NCBI GenBank assembly: GCA_937893835.1
Contig: CALCSS010000182.1
Span: 1-16,911 of the forward strand
Length of the DNA stretch: 16,911 bases
Reading direction: 5' to 3'
Source: an uncultured Fidelibacterota bacterium
Lineage (GTDB): Bacteria; Fidelibacterota; Marinisomatia; Marinisomatales; UBA1611
Notes under the pieces: generated by a model
Database searches by the model: none
What the model saw: the letters and a program-made list of their open reading frames with translations, nothing else
What the model was told of the DNA's origin: nothing
Shown: one piece after another, positions 1 through 8,311 of the stretch
Layout of the letters: every line of letters begins with the position of its first letter
Numbering within the stretch: position 1 is the stretch's first letter
Program-made: the position numbers and the translations under genes

Positions 1-168
1 TTGGTTCATTCTGTCCTTGTATCGCCTATGCAATTAAATTTCAATGTAGTCATTATGTCGTTTATCGATAAAATATTTTCCTTGATCATTCTTTTAAGAA
101 AAAGCAAGTGGTTGTATGGATATCCCCGAGAGAACATTTAATATAATGAATGATGGAATCATAATAGC
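1..168. promoter_or_regulatory. Leader upstream of the kdsB operon
   Basis: Non-coding stretch before kdsB. It holds a perfect 12-bp palindrome, TTTATCGATAAA, at 61-72, a smaller inverted repeat (TTCTT-TT-AAGAA) at 89-100, and a consensus-like -10 box TATAAT at 142-147, about 21 bases before the kdsB ATG. No convincing -35 hexamer lies 16-18 bases upstream of that box. On the minus strand an ATG at 9-7 is preceded by AAGGA, so a divergent gene may start here and leave the window; only three codons are visible, so this is a guess. The palindrome would then lie between two divergent genes, a usual place for an operator. Promoter assignment is by eye. Confidence 0.4.
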
Positions 169-918
169 ATGAATATTGGTGTCGTTCCAGCGCGTTTGGC
201 CTCTACTCGTCTGCCTAGAAAGATATTAGCAGACCTAAATGGTAAACCTATGATCGCTCATGTAATGGAAAGGTCCATGCAGGCCAAGAATTTAGAAAAG
301 GTTATCCTAGCAATTGACTCTGAGGAGACCCTAGATGCACTAGGTCAATTTGATTTTGAAATGGTGATGACATCTCCAGACCATATTTCTGGCACAGATC
401 GAATAGCTGAGGTTGTCAAAGAAATACCAGAGGCTGAGATCATTATCAATATCCAAGGAGACGAGCCCTTAATTGAGCCAGATGTAATAGACTCTCTTGT
501 GGATTCATTTGAGGATGACGAGGTTAATATCTCTACAGTGGTCAGTTCTAAGCTAACTGTTAGTGACCTTTTGAATCCTAATGTGGTAAAGGCAATTGTT
601 GATGAAAATAAAGATGCAATCGAATTCAAACGAAATATCTTTGACCTTGAGATTGGAGGTGTATATAGACATATCGGCCTCTATGGATTCAGGCGAGATT
701 CATTATTTCATTTTACAAGCCTAGGCCCGTCTGTCAGAGAGACGGATTCAAAGTTGGAACAATTGAGGGCGTTGGATCATGGAATATCCATACGTGCTGC
801 AGTAACGAGATATGATAGTTTTTCAGTGGATACTCAAAGTGACTTGGATAAAGTAACTCGGATAATGGAAACGACTGGTGTAGCTTTGGATGAGGATATT
901 GAAAATGAAAAAAACTAG
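169..918 (+). CDS. kdsB: CMP-Kdo synthetase (3-deoxy-manno-octulosonate cytidylyltransferase)
   Basis: Cytosolic enzyme that activates Kdo with CTP to give CMP-Kdo, the donor for the first inner-core sugar of LPS. The 249-residue protein has the usual family length. The N-terminal nucleotide-binding motif PARLASTRLPRK (about residues 7-18) is followed by LNGKPMIAHV, and INIQGDEPLIEP lies near residue 100; all are hallmark KdsB segments. The C-terminal part has the RETDSKLEQLRAL segment typical of KdsB. The ATG at 169 gives the canonical N-terminus, with only a weak GGA upstream as ribosome site. It is first in a long gene chain, and its last 14 bases overlap pyrG, whose product makes the CTP it consumes. 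Confidence 0.96.
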   Translation: MNIGVVPARLASTRLPRKILADLNGKPMIAHVMERSMQAKNLEKVILAIDSEETLDALGQFDFEMVMTSPDHISGTDRIAEVVKEIPEAEIIINIQGDEPLIEPDVIDSLVDSFEDDEVNISTVVSSKLTVSDLLNPNVVKAIVDENKDAIEFKRNIFDLEIGGVYRHIGLYGFRRDSLFHFTSLGPSVRETDSKLEQLRALDHGISIRAAVTRYDSFSVDTQSDLDKVTRIMETTGVALDEDIENEKN

Positions 919-2524
919 AGATATTAAATATATTTTTGTCCTAGGTGGAGTGATGTCAGGGTTGGGAAAAGGAATAGCCGCATCCTCAATAGGCTATCTA
1001 CTTAAACAGGCAGGTGTCAAGGTCACTATTCTTAAGTTAGATCCATACTTAAATATCGATCCAGGTACAATGAATCCCTACCAACATGGTGAGGTATTTG
1101 TTCTAGATGATGGCTCTGAGACCGATCTTGATCTAGGTCATTATGAGCGATTCATTGATGTTGATATGACAAAGAATAACAATGCAACATCAGGTCAAAT
1201 ATATAGCACCGTCCTAGACCGAGAAAGAAAAGGAGAGTATCTGGGTGAGACGGTGCAGGTCATACCACATATTACAGATGAGATCAAGAATCGTATAAAA
1301 GCTCTTAACTCTCCAAGAAAAAAATATGATGTCGTCATATGCGAGGTAGGAGGTACAGTAGGAGATATTGAGAGCTTGCCTTTTATGGAGGCGATCAGGC
1401 AATTGTCCCTAGAGGTTGGATATCATAATCATATGATAGTACATGTCACACTGCTTCCATTTGTAAAAGCAAGTGGTGAATTAAAATCAAAGCCTACACA
1501 ACATTCAGTAATGAAACTTCGCGAGATTGGACTCGCTCCAGATATGATACTATGTAGATCGGAGCATCCAATCGAACAATCCGTTAGGGATAAGATCGCA
1601 CTTTTTTGTAATGTTAGACCAGACCATGTTATAGAGGGGCGAGATGTGCCTAGCATCTATGAGGTTCCTCTAGCCATGCATGAACAAAATGCAGGGCAAT
1701 TGATCAATGAACGATTAAAGATTGAAAAAACTCCGAGATTGAATGATTTAAAAAGGTTTATTCATCATTATAAAAATCCTCAGCATGAGATCACAATTGC
1801 GATGTGTGGAAAGTATACCGAACTCATTGATTCATATAAGAGCGTTATGGAGTCCTTCGTACATGCTGGTGTAGAAAATAATGCAAGGGTAAACGTAAAG
1901 TGGGTTCAGACAGAAAAGATCAAAGGCCCAGGGGCTGCTCACTCCGCTTTTTCAGATGTTCAAGGGATTTTGCTCTTACCTGGATTTGGCTTTCGTGGCG
2001 GAGAGGGGAAGATTCTTGCATCAAAATATGCGCGCGAGAATAGAGTACCTTTTTTGGGAATATGTTTGGGACTTCAATGCGCGGTTATTGATTTTGCAAG
2101 AAATGTATGTGGCTTGGATGGTGCAAATTCTACTGAATTTGATAAGAAGACCAGATATCCTGTCATTGATCTCATGGAATCTCAAAGAGCCATTAAAATT
2201 AAAGGTGGTACAATGCGTCTTGGTGCATATGACTGTGATTTGCAGGTCGGGACAAAGACCTTTGCAGCATATCGTAGAAAGAAGATTTCTGAAAGACACC
2301 GTCATAGGTATGAGGTTAACAATAGATATAGAAAAAAATTAGAGGACAATGGTCTAGTATTCTCAGGTGTAAATAAAGATCTTGGAGTTGTTGAGGCGAT
2401 AGAGATAAAAGATCACCCGTGGTTTGTTGCAGGTCAATTTCATCCAGAATTAAAAAGCCGAGTAAATAGAGCACACCCACTCTTTAGAGAATTTATCAGA
2501 GCGTCAATCAAGGATTTAAAATGA
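905..2524 (+). CDS. pyrG: CTP synthase (glutamine-hydrolysing)
   Basis: Converts UTP to CTP with ATP and glutamine-derived ammonia; cytosolic pyrimidine synthesis. The N-terminal synthetase domain shows the P-loop-like GGVMSGLGKG (about residues 14-23), LNIDPGTMNPYQHGEVFV and EVGGTVGDIES. The C-terminal class I glutaminase domain shows the nucleophile elbow GICLGLQ with Cys387 and FHPE near the end, plus MRLGAY and ERHRHRYEVN. At 539 aa it is normal length. An ATG at 890 is in frame, but the ATG at 905 gives the usual short N-terminus before KYIFVLGG and is preferred. The usual glutaminase oxyanion loop PGGFG reads LPGFG here. The 3' end overlaps kdsA in an ATGA. Confidence 0.96.
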   Translation: MKKTRDIKYIFVLGGVMSGLGKGIAASSIGYLLKQAGVKVTILKLDPYLNIDPGTMNPYQHGEVFVLDDGSETDLDLGHYERFIDVDMTKNNNATSGQIYSTVLDRERKGEYLGETVQVIPHITDEIKNRIKALNSPRKKYDVVICEVGGTVGDIESLPFMEAIRQLSLEVGYHNHMIVHVTLLPFVKASGELKSKPTQHSVMKLREIGLAPDMILCRSEHPIEQSVRDKIALFCNVRPDHVIEGRDVPSIYEVPLAMHEQNAGQLINERLKIEKTPRLNDLKRFIHHYKNPQHEITIAMCGKYTELIDSYKSVMESFVHAGVENNARVNVKWVQTEKIKGPGAAHSAFSDVQGILLLPGFGFRGGEGKILASKYARENRVPFLGICLGLQCAVIDFARNVCGLDGANSTEFDKKTRYPVIDLMESQRAIKIKGGTMRLGAYDCDLQVGTKTFAAYRRKKISERHRHRYEVNNRYRKKLEDNGLVFSGVNKDLGVVEAIEIKDHPWFVAGQFHPELKSRVNRAHPLFREFIRASIKDLK

Positions 2525-3333
2525 AGACAGTTTCTATAAAAGATGTTTCATTTGGTCAAGATGATCTGGGCTTTATTGCTGGTCCATGCGTCATAGAAAG
2601 TAATGACCATGCGCTGAAGATGGCTGATGCAATAAAGGAGATCGCTGATCGTGTTGATATAAGATTGATCTTTAAAAGTTCATTTGATAAGGCCAATCGG
2701 TCATCAATTTCTTCTTTTAGAGGTCTAGGGATGGAGGAAGGTTTAAAAATTCTTGAAAAAATAAGGTCAGAAATAGGTGTTCCTGTTTTAACAGATATTC
2801 ATTTACCTGAACAAGCCACACCTGTGTCAGAGGTTGTTGACGTGATCCAGATCCCGGCCTTCTTATGTAGACAGACAGATCTTTTAATTTCTGCTGCTGA
2901 GACAACAAAACCCATCAATGTAAAAAAAGGACAATTTCTAGCACCTTGGGATATGGAGAATGTGGTGGCAAAACTAAAAGAACACGGGTGTGATGAGATC
3001 TTGCTCACAGATCGAGGGACACAGTTTGGGTATAATAACCTTGTTGCAGATATGAGGTCCATACCGATAATGCAAGAACTTGGTTATCCTGTTGTCTTTG
3101 ATGCCACTCATAGTGCTCAACTACCAGGAGGCGATGGGAAAACCACTGGCGGTATGCGATCCATGATCCCAACATTGGCCAGATCTGCGGTTGCAGCAGG
3201 CTGCAATGGAATATTTATGGAAGTCCATGATAATATCAATGATGCAATGTCAGACGCTTCAACACAGTGGCCTCTTGATGAATTAGAGTCAGTTCTTATG
3301 TCATTAAGAAGGATAAGGGATACAGTGCTTTGA
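2521..3333 (+). CDS. kdsA: 3-deoxy-8-phosphooctulonate synthase (Kdo-8-P synthase)
   Basis: Condenses phosphoenolpyruvate with arabinose-5-phosphate to Kdo-8-phosphate, the committed step of Kdo synthesis. Recognisable segments are FIAGPCVIES (residues 18-27), FKSSFDKANRSS (about 51-62), LLTDRGTQFGYNN, DATHSAQLPGG and a late FMEVHDN followed by SDASTQWPLD. Cys23 in AGPC sits where the E. coli metal-independent enzyme has Asn (GGMNVLES), so this is predicted to be the metal-dependent class known from Aquifex. The length of 270 aa is typical. Its start codon overlaps the pyrG stop by four bases, and its TGA overlaps the kdsC TTG start, so translation of all three is probably coupled. Confidence 0.96.
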   Translation: MKTVSIKDVSFGQDDLGFIAGPCVIESNDHALKMADAIKEIADRVDIRLIFKSSFDKANRSSISSFRGLGMEEGLKILEKIRSEIGVPVLTDIHLPEQATPVSEVVDVIQIPAFLCRQTDLLISAAETTKPINVKKGQFLAPWDMENVVAKLKEHGCDEILLTDRGTQFGYNNLVADMRSIPIMQELGYPVVFDATHSAQLPGGDGKTTGGMRSMIPTLARSAVAAGCNGIFMEVHDNINDAMSDASTQWPLDELESVLMSLRRIRDTVL

Positions 3334-3860
3334 AATTAGATATAAAAAAAATAAAGATGTTGATCTCTGATGTAGATGGTGTATGGACTGATGGAAGCTT
3401 TTATAAGGGCACTGATAATATTGAACTAAAAAAGTTTTCGGTTTTTGATGGTGTTGGAGTTGCCATGGCTAGAGCTGCAGCGATAAAGATAGCCTTGATC
3501 TCAGGTAGATATTCTTCTGCAACAGAGCATAGGGCAAGGGAACTGGACATAGAGGATATTTATAATGGTTCCTTGAATAAGTTACCCGCATACGAAGAAC
3601 TAAAATCAAAATATGACCTTGAGGATTCAAATATCGCATATCTTGGTGATGACATCATTGATATTCCTGTTATGAATGAGGTTGCATTACCCATTGCTGT
3701 TGCAAATGCGACCCCAGATGTAAAGAAGGTAGCCGTACATGTAACAGAACTATCAGGTGGAGAAGGTGCCTTCCGTGAAGCTGTCTCTTGGATCATTTCA
3801 GAACAAGGACGGACCGAAGAAGTTTTTCAGATCATGAAAGAACGTATTATCAGTAGTTGA
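3330..3860 (+). CDS. kdsC: 3-deoxy-manno-octulosonate-8-phosphatase (KdsC, HAD family)
   Basis: Removes phosphate from Kdo-8-P to give free Kdo. HAD motif I is DVDG with Asp14 (nucleophile) and Asp16, followed by WTDGSFY. Motif II is the Ser of ISGR (58-60), motif III is Lys84 in LNKLPA, and motif IV is GDDIIDIPVM (Asp107/108). No cap domain is present, as expected for the small tetrameric KdsC type; 176 aa fits. The start is a TTG at 3330, which overlaps the kdsA stop as TTGA. I choose it because it gives the correct N-terminus just before motif I and no ATG is available upstream of that motif except Met10. A sugar-isomerase kdsD is not adjacent. Confidence 0.93.
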   Translation: MKLDIKKIKMLISDVDGVWTDGSFYKGTDNIELKKFSVFDGVGVAMARAAAIKIALISGRYSSATEHRARELDIEDIYNGSLNKLPAYEELKSKYDLEDSNIAYLGDDIIDIPVMNEVALPIAVANATPDVKKVAVHVTELSGGEGAFREAVSWIISEQGRTEEVFQIMKERIISS

Positions 3861-3864
3861 TATT

Positions 3865-4389
3865 GTGAGCTGGACATTTATTTTGGCAATGATCTTATTA
3901 TCATCCTGTACCAAGGAATCCGTTGAAGAGCTTCCTTCAAAAGAAGGGATGCCAGACCAAGAAAGTTGGGGAGTCAACATTATATTGACAGACCAAGGCA
4001 TGATCAGGGCAAAGGTAAGATCAGGCCATCTTGAAAAATATAATGAAAAGGAATTCATTATGTTAGACAGCAGTGTTACTGTAGATTTTTTTGATTCTTA
4101 TGAGCAGCATACTTCTGTACTGACCTCTAATAAGGCTGAGGTGAACCAGAGTTCAAATGATATGAAAGCGATTGGCAATGTTGTGGCAGTGTCAGATAGT
4201 GGTATCTCTCTTTATTCAGAAACTTTGATTTGGGAGTCAAATGATGAAAAGCTTCGTACTAAAGACAGCATAATGATCACAACTCTTGAAAAAGACACAT
4301 TGTATGGTGTTGGATTTGAATCTGATTCTGATCTGAAAAATTGGAAGATCATCAATCCGTCTGGAGTAACTGGACGAGATTTAAAATGA
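3865..4389 (+). CDS. lptC: LptC-like LPS export protein, predicted lipoprotein
   Basis: Predicted periplasmic component of the LPS exporter that passes LPS from the LptBFG ABC transporter toward the outer membrane. The N-terminus is a lipoprotein signal: hydrophobic residues 3-14 and lipobox LSSC with Cys15 as the lipidated residue. The remaining part (about 35-170) is beta-strand rich, with LTDQGMIRAKVRSG, a mid GNVVAVSDSG and LYSETLIWES, then DTLYGVGFESD. This is the pattern of FCB-type LptC (DUF1239 family). Its place between kdsC and lptB supports the call. The start is GTG at 3865, four bases after kdsC; it places the signal peptide correctly. Proteobacterial LptC has a membrane helix instead of a lipid anchor. 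No second OstA-type domain is present. Confidence 0.82.
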   Translation: MSWTFILAMILLSSCTKESVEELPSKEGMPDQESWGVNIILTDQGMIRAKVRSGHLEKYNEKEFIMLDSSVTVDFFDSYEQHTSVLTSNKAEVNQSSNDMKAIGNVVAVSDSGISLYSETLIWESNDEKLRTKDSIMITTLEKDTLYGVGFESDSDLKNWKIINPSGVTGRDLK

Positions 4390-5126
4390 GGATCAGATAT
4401 AGTACACTGAAGGCAGAAGGCCTGCACAAACAATATGGTAAACGAATGGTGGTCAAGCAGGTTGATGTTTCTTTGGAACGTGGAGAGATCGTTGGTCTAC
4501 TTGGTCCAAATGGTGCCGGGAAGACCACAACCTTTTATATGATAACGGGCATGATAAAGCCCACTTTTGGAAATATATTCTTAGATGATTTTGATATCAC
4601 AAATGATGCTATGTATAAAAGAGCGCGTAGGGGAATAGGCTACTTGGCTCAAGAACCATCAATATTTGGTAAGTTAACTGTTGAAGATAATTTAAAATTA
4701 GTCCTAGAAATGCGTAAAGATCTCACAACAAAGGAGCAACAAGACAAAATGGGATCACTATTGGATGACCTATCTGTGTCTCATTTATCTAAAAGTAAGG
4801 GGAACACTCTTTCAGGAGGTGAGCGTCGCAGGGTCGAGATCGCTAGATGTTTATGCATGGACCCAGATTTTATCCTTTTAGACGAGCCATTTGCCGGCGT
4901 CGATCCAATAGCGGTTGAAGAGATACAGGGGATTGTCCATTCCTTGAAAAAGAAAGAAATTGGAGTCCTTATCACTGACCATAATGTTAGAGAGACGCTA
5001 TCCATCACAGATCGTTCATACTTATTATTTGATGGTCAGATCTTAAAATCAGGAACTTCTGAGTTCTTGGCGAATGATGAAGAGGCAAGGCGTTTGTATC
5101 TTGGTGAAAAATTCAGGCTTGATTAA
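4386..5126 (+). CDS. lptB: LPS export ABC transporter ATP-binding protein
   Basis: Cytoplasmic ATPase that powers LPS extraction from the inner membrane with LptF/LptG. From the ATG at 4386 the protein is 246 aa. It has Walker A GPNGAGKTT (40-48), Q-loop Gln89 in YLAQEPSIF, signature LSGGERRRVEIAR (142-154), Walker B ILLDEP (163-168), FAGVDPIAV and H-loop His199 in LITDHNVRE. The YLAQEPSIF and EIARCL segments are typical of LptB rather than generic ABC proteins. An in-frame ATG lies further upstream at 4341 inside lptC, but the ATGA overlap at 4386 fits coupling and family length. LptF and LptG are not in the window. Confidence 0.95.
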   Translation: MRIRYSTLKAEGLHKQYGKRMVVKQVDVSLERGEIVGLLGPNGAGKTTTFYMITGMIKPTFGNIFLDDFDITNDAMYKRARRGIGYLAQEPSIFGKLTVEDNLKLVLEMRKDLTTKEQQDKMGSLLDDLSVSHLSKSKGNTLSGGERRRVEIARCLCMDPDFILLDEPFAGVDPIAVEEIQGIVHSLKKKEIGVLITDHNVRETLSITDRSYLLFDGQILKSGTSEFLANDEEARRLYLGEKFRLD

Positions 5127-6472
5127 TGGCGACAACACTAAAACAGATTCAGTCACAAAAACAAAAACTTGCCCCTAGGCAAGTTCTACAAGCGCGTCTA
5201 CTACAGTTAAATACGTTGAACCTAGAGCAGGCTATCATTGCGGAATTAGAGAAAAATCCTCTTTTGGAGCAGGTAGAGCCTGAGGAAAACCAGGAAACTG
5301 AAGAAAAAGATGATACCCCGATCGATGATATAGATGTTTCAATGGAGGATATGTATAGTGATGAATCAACATATTATTTATCTGAGCAAAAAAATGAAAT
5401 GCCATTGCCCGATAGGCATACTCTGTTGGAAGATTTGATTGAACAACTTAAGGACCTGGATATAAACGACCACGATAGAGAGATAGCAGAGGAGATTCTT
5501 TGGAACACAAATGAAAAAGGATATTTGGATACGGACCTGATCCTTATTGCTGATCGTTTTGAATTATTGGAGGAGGAATTAGAGCCTATTCTCTATAAGG
5601 TTCAAAGGCTTGATCCCAAGGGAATTGGCTCTAGAAATCTAGAAGAATGTTTAATGATACAATTAGAGGATGAGCCAGCCTCGTTATCTCACAGAATAGT
5701 CAATAAGCATTTTGATGATTTTATGCATAAGCGTTATGAAAAGATCCTAGAAAAACTAGATTGCACGAAAGAGGAATTACATGATGCAGTTGACCATATC
5801 GCTCATCTAAGCCCGCGTCCAGGAGAGGGCTATCTTGATAGATTCCAAACGGTTTTACCTGATGTGATCGTAAGGGAAGATGGAGAGGATTGGGTCATTA
5901 CAACAAACGATGGTGGAATACCAGAGATCAGGATCAGCCAAGCATATGAATCTCAAATGAAGAATAACTCCCTTAAGAAAGATGCAAAAAGATTTATTAA
6001 AGATAAAATGGATCTGGCCAATTGGTTTATCGAGGCGATTCACCAACGAAGGTTGACCATGGTGAATGTAATGAGATCTATCATCCATTTTCAGCCAGAG
6101 TGGTTTGCGGGGAATATGGATTATCTACGTCCACTAAAACTTCAAGATGTTGCTGATATGATCAAGATGGATATTTCAACGATCAGTCGTTCCACAAGAG
6201 GCAAATACGCGGATACTCCATATGGTATTTTTGAGTTAAAACATTATTTTACAGATTCAATAGAATTAAAAGATGGTAGAAATTTGGGAACATTTGTGAT
6301 CAAGAGAGCTTTAGAAAGAATAATACAGAATGAAGATAAACAATCACCCCTTAGTGATGATGTGCTTGTTGATAAATTGAATTTGGAAGGATACACACTA
6401 GCAAGAAGAACAATAGCAAAGTACCGTGATCAAATGGGATATCCTGTAGCAAGACTAAGAAAAGAAATATAA
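5126..6472 (+). CDS. rpoN: RNA polymerase sigma-54 factor
   Basis: Alternative sigma factor that directs polymerase to -24/-12 promoters and needs an AAA+ enhancer-binding activator. The 448-aa protein has the Gln/Leu-rich region I (about 5-48, ending LEKNPLLE), an acidic region II (about 49-90), the core-binding domain, the helix-turn-helix VADMIKMDISTISRSTRGKY and the C-terminal RpoN box ARRTIAKYR at residues 426-434. All canonical parts are intact. The ATG overlaps the lptB TAA by one base. The lptB-rpoN pairing is also seen in proteobacteria, where hpf follows; here hflK follows instead. I see no sigma-54 activator gene in the window. Confidence 0.97.
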   Translation: MATTLKQIQSQKQKLAPRQVLQARLLQLNTLNLEQAIIAELEKNPLLEQVEPEENQETEEKDDTPIDDIDVSMEDMYSDESTYYLSEQKNEMPLPDRHTLLEDLIEQLKDLDINDHDREIAEEILWNTNEKGYLDTDLILIADRFELLEEELEPILYKVQRLDPKGIGSRNLEECLMIQLEDEPASLSHRIVNKHFDDFMHKRYEKILEKLDCTKEELHDAVDHIAHLSPRPGEGYLDRFQTVLPDVIVREDGEDWVITTNDGGIPEIRISQAYESQMKNNSLKKDAKRFIKDKMDLANWFIEAIHQRRLTMVNVMRSIIHFQPEWFAGNMDYLRPLKLQDVADMIKMDISTISRSTRGKYADTPYGIFELKHYFTDSIELKDGRNLGTFVIKRALERIIQNEDKQSPLSDDVLVDKLNLEGYTLARRTIAKYRDQMGYPVARLRKEI

Positions 6473-6482
6473 AGGAGTAATT

Positions 6483-7457
6483 ATGGCAACTCGTCGAATA
6501 ATAGTTGGGGATCAAGAAGTTGAGATCCCTGATTTTAATTTTAAGATAACACCTGTTCTTATTGGCCTTTTAGTCGTTTGGCTATTGACTGGTGTCTATA
6601 TTGTTGGTCCTGATGAGGTGGGCATTATTCGTACCTTTGGTGAACATACAAGGGTCACGCAGTCTGGGTTGAATTGGAAATTCCCTTCACCAATTGAGAC
6701 AGCGAACACACCAAAGGTAACGGAGGTCAAGAGAATAGAGATTGGATTTCGTAGCTTAAAAAATGGTCAATACAGGACTGTTGAAAAAGAGAGTTTGATG
6801 CTCACAGGCGATGAAAATATTGTGGATGCTGAAATGATCGTGCAATACAAGATAAAGGACCCCGTATCATATCTATTTAAAATCGTTCAACCCGAATTAA
6901 CGGTTCGTGAGGCAGCTGAGGCTAGCTTGAGAACCGTTGTTGGTAGAAATAGGATTGACGAGACCCTTACGACAGGGAAGTTCACGATTCAAGAGGAGAC
7001 AAAGCTTCAATTACAGTCCATTCTAGATAACTATGAATCTGGTATCCACGTTGTTGCAGTTCAATTACAAGATGTTTCACCACCAAAAGAAGTAATTGGA
7101 GCGTTCAAGGATGTTGCATCAGCAAAGGAAGATAAGAATAGAATGATCAACCAGGCTGAGGGATATAGAAATGATGTTATTCCAAAGGCCAGGGGAGAGG
7201 CTGAGGCTATGATAAGGGATGCAGAGGGTTTTAAAGAATCAAGGATCAAGCGTGCTGAAGGCGATGCTGCTAAATTCACAACTATCCTTAAAGAATACAA
7301 AAAGGCCAAGAGCATTACTGAAAAAAGACTCTACCTCGAGACCATGGAAAAAGTGCTTCCTGGCATAGAAAAAATAATCATACCAGACAAAGATAGTGGG
7401 AATATGCTTAATCTTTTGAACTTAAATCCTAATCAAATAAAAGGAGGGCAGAAATAA
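6483..7457 (+). CDS. hflK: HflK, SPFH/Band 7 membrane protein
   Basis: Inner-membrane SPFH protein that, in E. coli, forms a large cage with HflC around the FtsH protease and modulates it. The sequence has a short cytoplasmic N-terminus, one membrane helix at about 22-41, then the Band 7 domain beginning VGPDEVGIIRTFGEH. The domain is followed by a long Ala/Glu/Lys-rich coiled coil (about 205-290, repeated AEG and GEAEA motifs). At 324 aa it is somewhat shorter than E. coli HflK because it lacks that protein's Gly/Pro-rich N-terminal extension. A strong ribosome site AAAGGAG at 6471-6477 precedes the ATG. It overlaps hflC by one base. FtsH is not nearby. Confidence 0.93.
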   Translation: MATRRIIVGDQEVEIPDFNFKITPVLIGLLVVWLLTGVYIVGPDEVGIIRTFGEHTRVTQSGLNWKFPSPIETANTPKVTEVKRIEIGFRSLKNGQYRTVEKESLMLTGDENIVDAEMIVQYKIKDPVSYLFKIVQPELTVREAAEASLRTVVGRNRIDETLTTGKFTIQEETKLQLQSILDNYESGIHVVAVQLQDVSPPKEVIGAFKDVASAKEDKNRMINQAEGYRNDVIPKARGEAEAMIRDAEGFKESRIKRAEGDAAKFTTILKEYKKAKSITEKRLYLETMEKVLPGIEKIIIPDKDSGNMLNLLNLNPNQIKGGQK

Positions 7458-8302
7458 TGAAAAAATTATCACTCATAATAATTGGTCTTGTTGTCCTCTT
7501 TGCTATATCAACTATCATAATAGTTGATGAGACAGAACAAATGGTCATTTTACAGTTTGGGAAACCTGTCCGTACCTTAAAAGACCCTGGCCTAAACTGG
7601 AAGCTACCAGCACCCTTTCAAACATCAAATTCATTTGAGAAAAGACTTTTGGAATATGATGTTCCTCCAGAGGAAATATTAAGTAGAGACAAAAAATCCC
7701 TCATAATTGATAATTATGTCAGATGGAAGATAGTTGACCCGTTACTATTTCTGCAAACTGTAAGAGCCGTCCCAACTGCTAAGACACGCTTGGATGACAT
7801 TGTCTATTCCGAATTAAGGCAGGAGCTGGGGACGCATGACATGGATGAGATCATAACCGAGACCAGGGAATTGATCATGAGTAAAGTAACAACTGCCAGT
7901 AATGAAGAAACGAGTAAATATGGCATTGAAGTCGTTGATGTTCGTATCAGAAGAGTGGACCTACCCCAAGAGAACGAGGCATCTATCTATGCGAGAATGG
8001 AAGCAGAGCGAAAACGACAGGCTAATAAATTCAGATCCGAAGGAGAGGAAGAGGCTCAGAAGATCAGAGCAGCTACAGATAGAGATAAAACCGTTATCTT
8101 GGCAGATGCCTATAAAACCGCACAAGAAATTCGTGGAGAGGGAGAGGCCAAGGCCCTGGATATTTATGCCTCTTCATATTCAAAATCACCGGATTTCTAT
8201 GAATTTATTCGCACCTTGGAAACCTATGAGAAGGTCATCGATAAAAAAACAACATTAGTTCTGCCTGGTGACTCAAAACTATTAAAACAGTTAACTCAAT
8301 AA
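7457..8302 (+). CDS. hflC: HflC, SPFH/Band 7 membrane protein
   Basis: Partner of HflK in the FtsH-modulating complex. An N-terminal membrane helix (about 4-23) is followed by the Band 7 domain starting VDETEQMVILQFGKP, then NWKLP, a conserved HflC feature. Next come the NYVRWKI strand and a charged coiled coil (about 175-240) with RMEAERKRQANKFRSEG, typical of HflC. The C-terminus ends after a short hydrophobic segment, LVLPGDSKLLKQL. Length is 281 aa, usual for the family. The start is supported by a near-perfect ribosome site AAGGAGG at 7441-7447, inside the end of hflK, which suggests strong reinitiation. It is six bases upstream of hslV. Confidence 0.94.
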   Translation: MKKLSLIIIGLVVLFAISTIIIVDETEQMVILQFGKPVRTLKDPGLNWKLPAPFQTSNSFEKRLLEYDVPPEEILSRDKKSLIIDNYVRWKIVDPLLFLQTVRAVPTAKTRLDDIVYSELRQELGTHDMDEIITETRELIMSKVTTASNEETSKYGIEVVDVRIRRVDLPQENEASIYARMEAERKRQANKFRSEGEEEAQKIRAATDRDKTVILADAYKTAQEIRGEGEAKALDIYASSYSKSPDFYEFIRTLETYEKVIDKKTTLVLPGDSKLLKQLTQ

Positions 8303-8311
8303 TAGGCCATG

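Noticed and set aside
1..141. Open frame from the left edge ending at TAA 139-141, possible tail of an upstream gene
   Set aside because: The 46-residue translation has no recognisable motif, and the region holds a palindrome and promoter-like box. It looks like leader DNA.
890..904. pyrG start at ATG 890
   Set aside because: It adds five residues not seen in the family's short N-terminus; the ATG at 905 is closer to the conserved KYIFVLGG.
1956..2342. 128-codon plus-strand open frame inside pyrG
   Set aside because: It lies out of frame within the conserved glutaminase domain; its peptide has no family features. A shadow of pyrG.
7902..8258. 118-codon open frame inside hflC
   Set aside because: Out of frame in the coiled-coil coding part of hflC; the Lys/Arg-rich translation comes from purine-rich codons.
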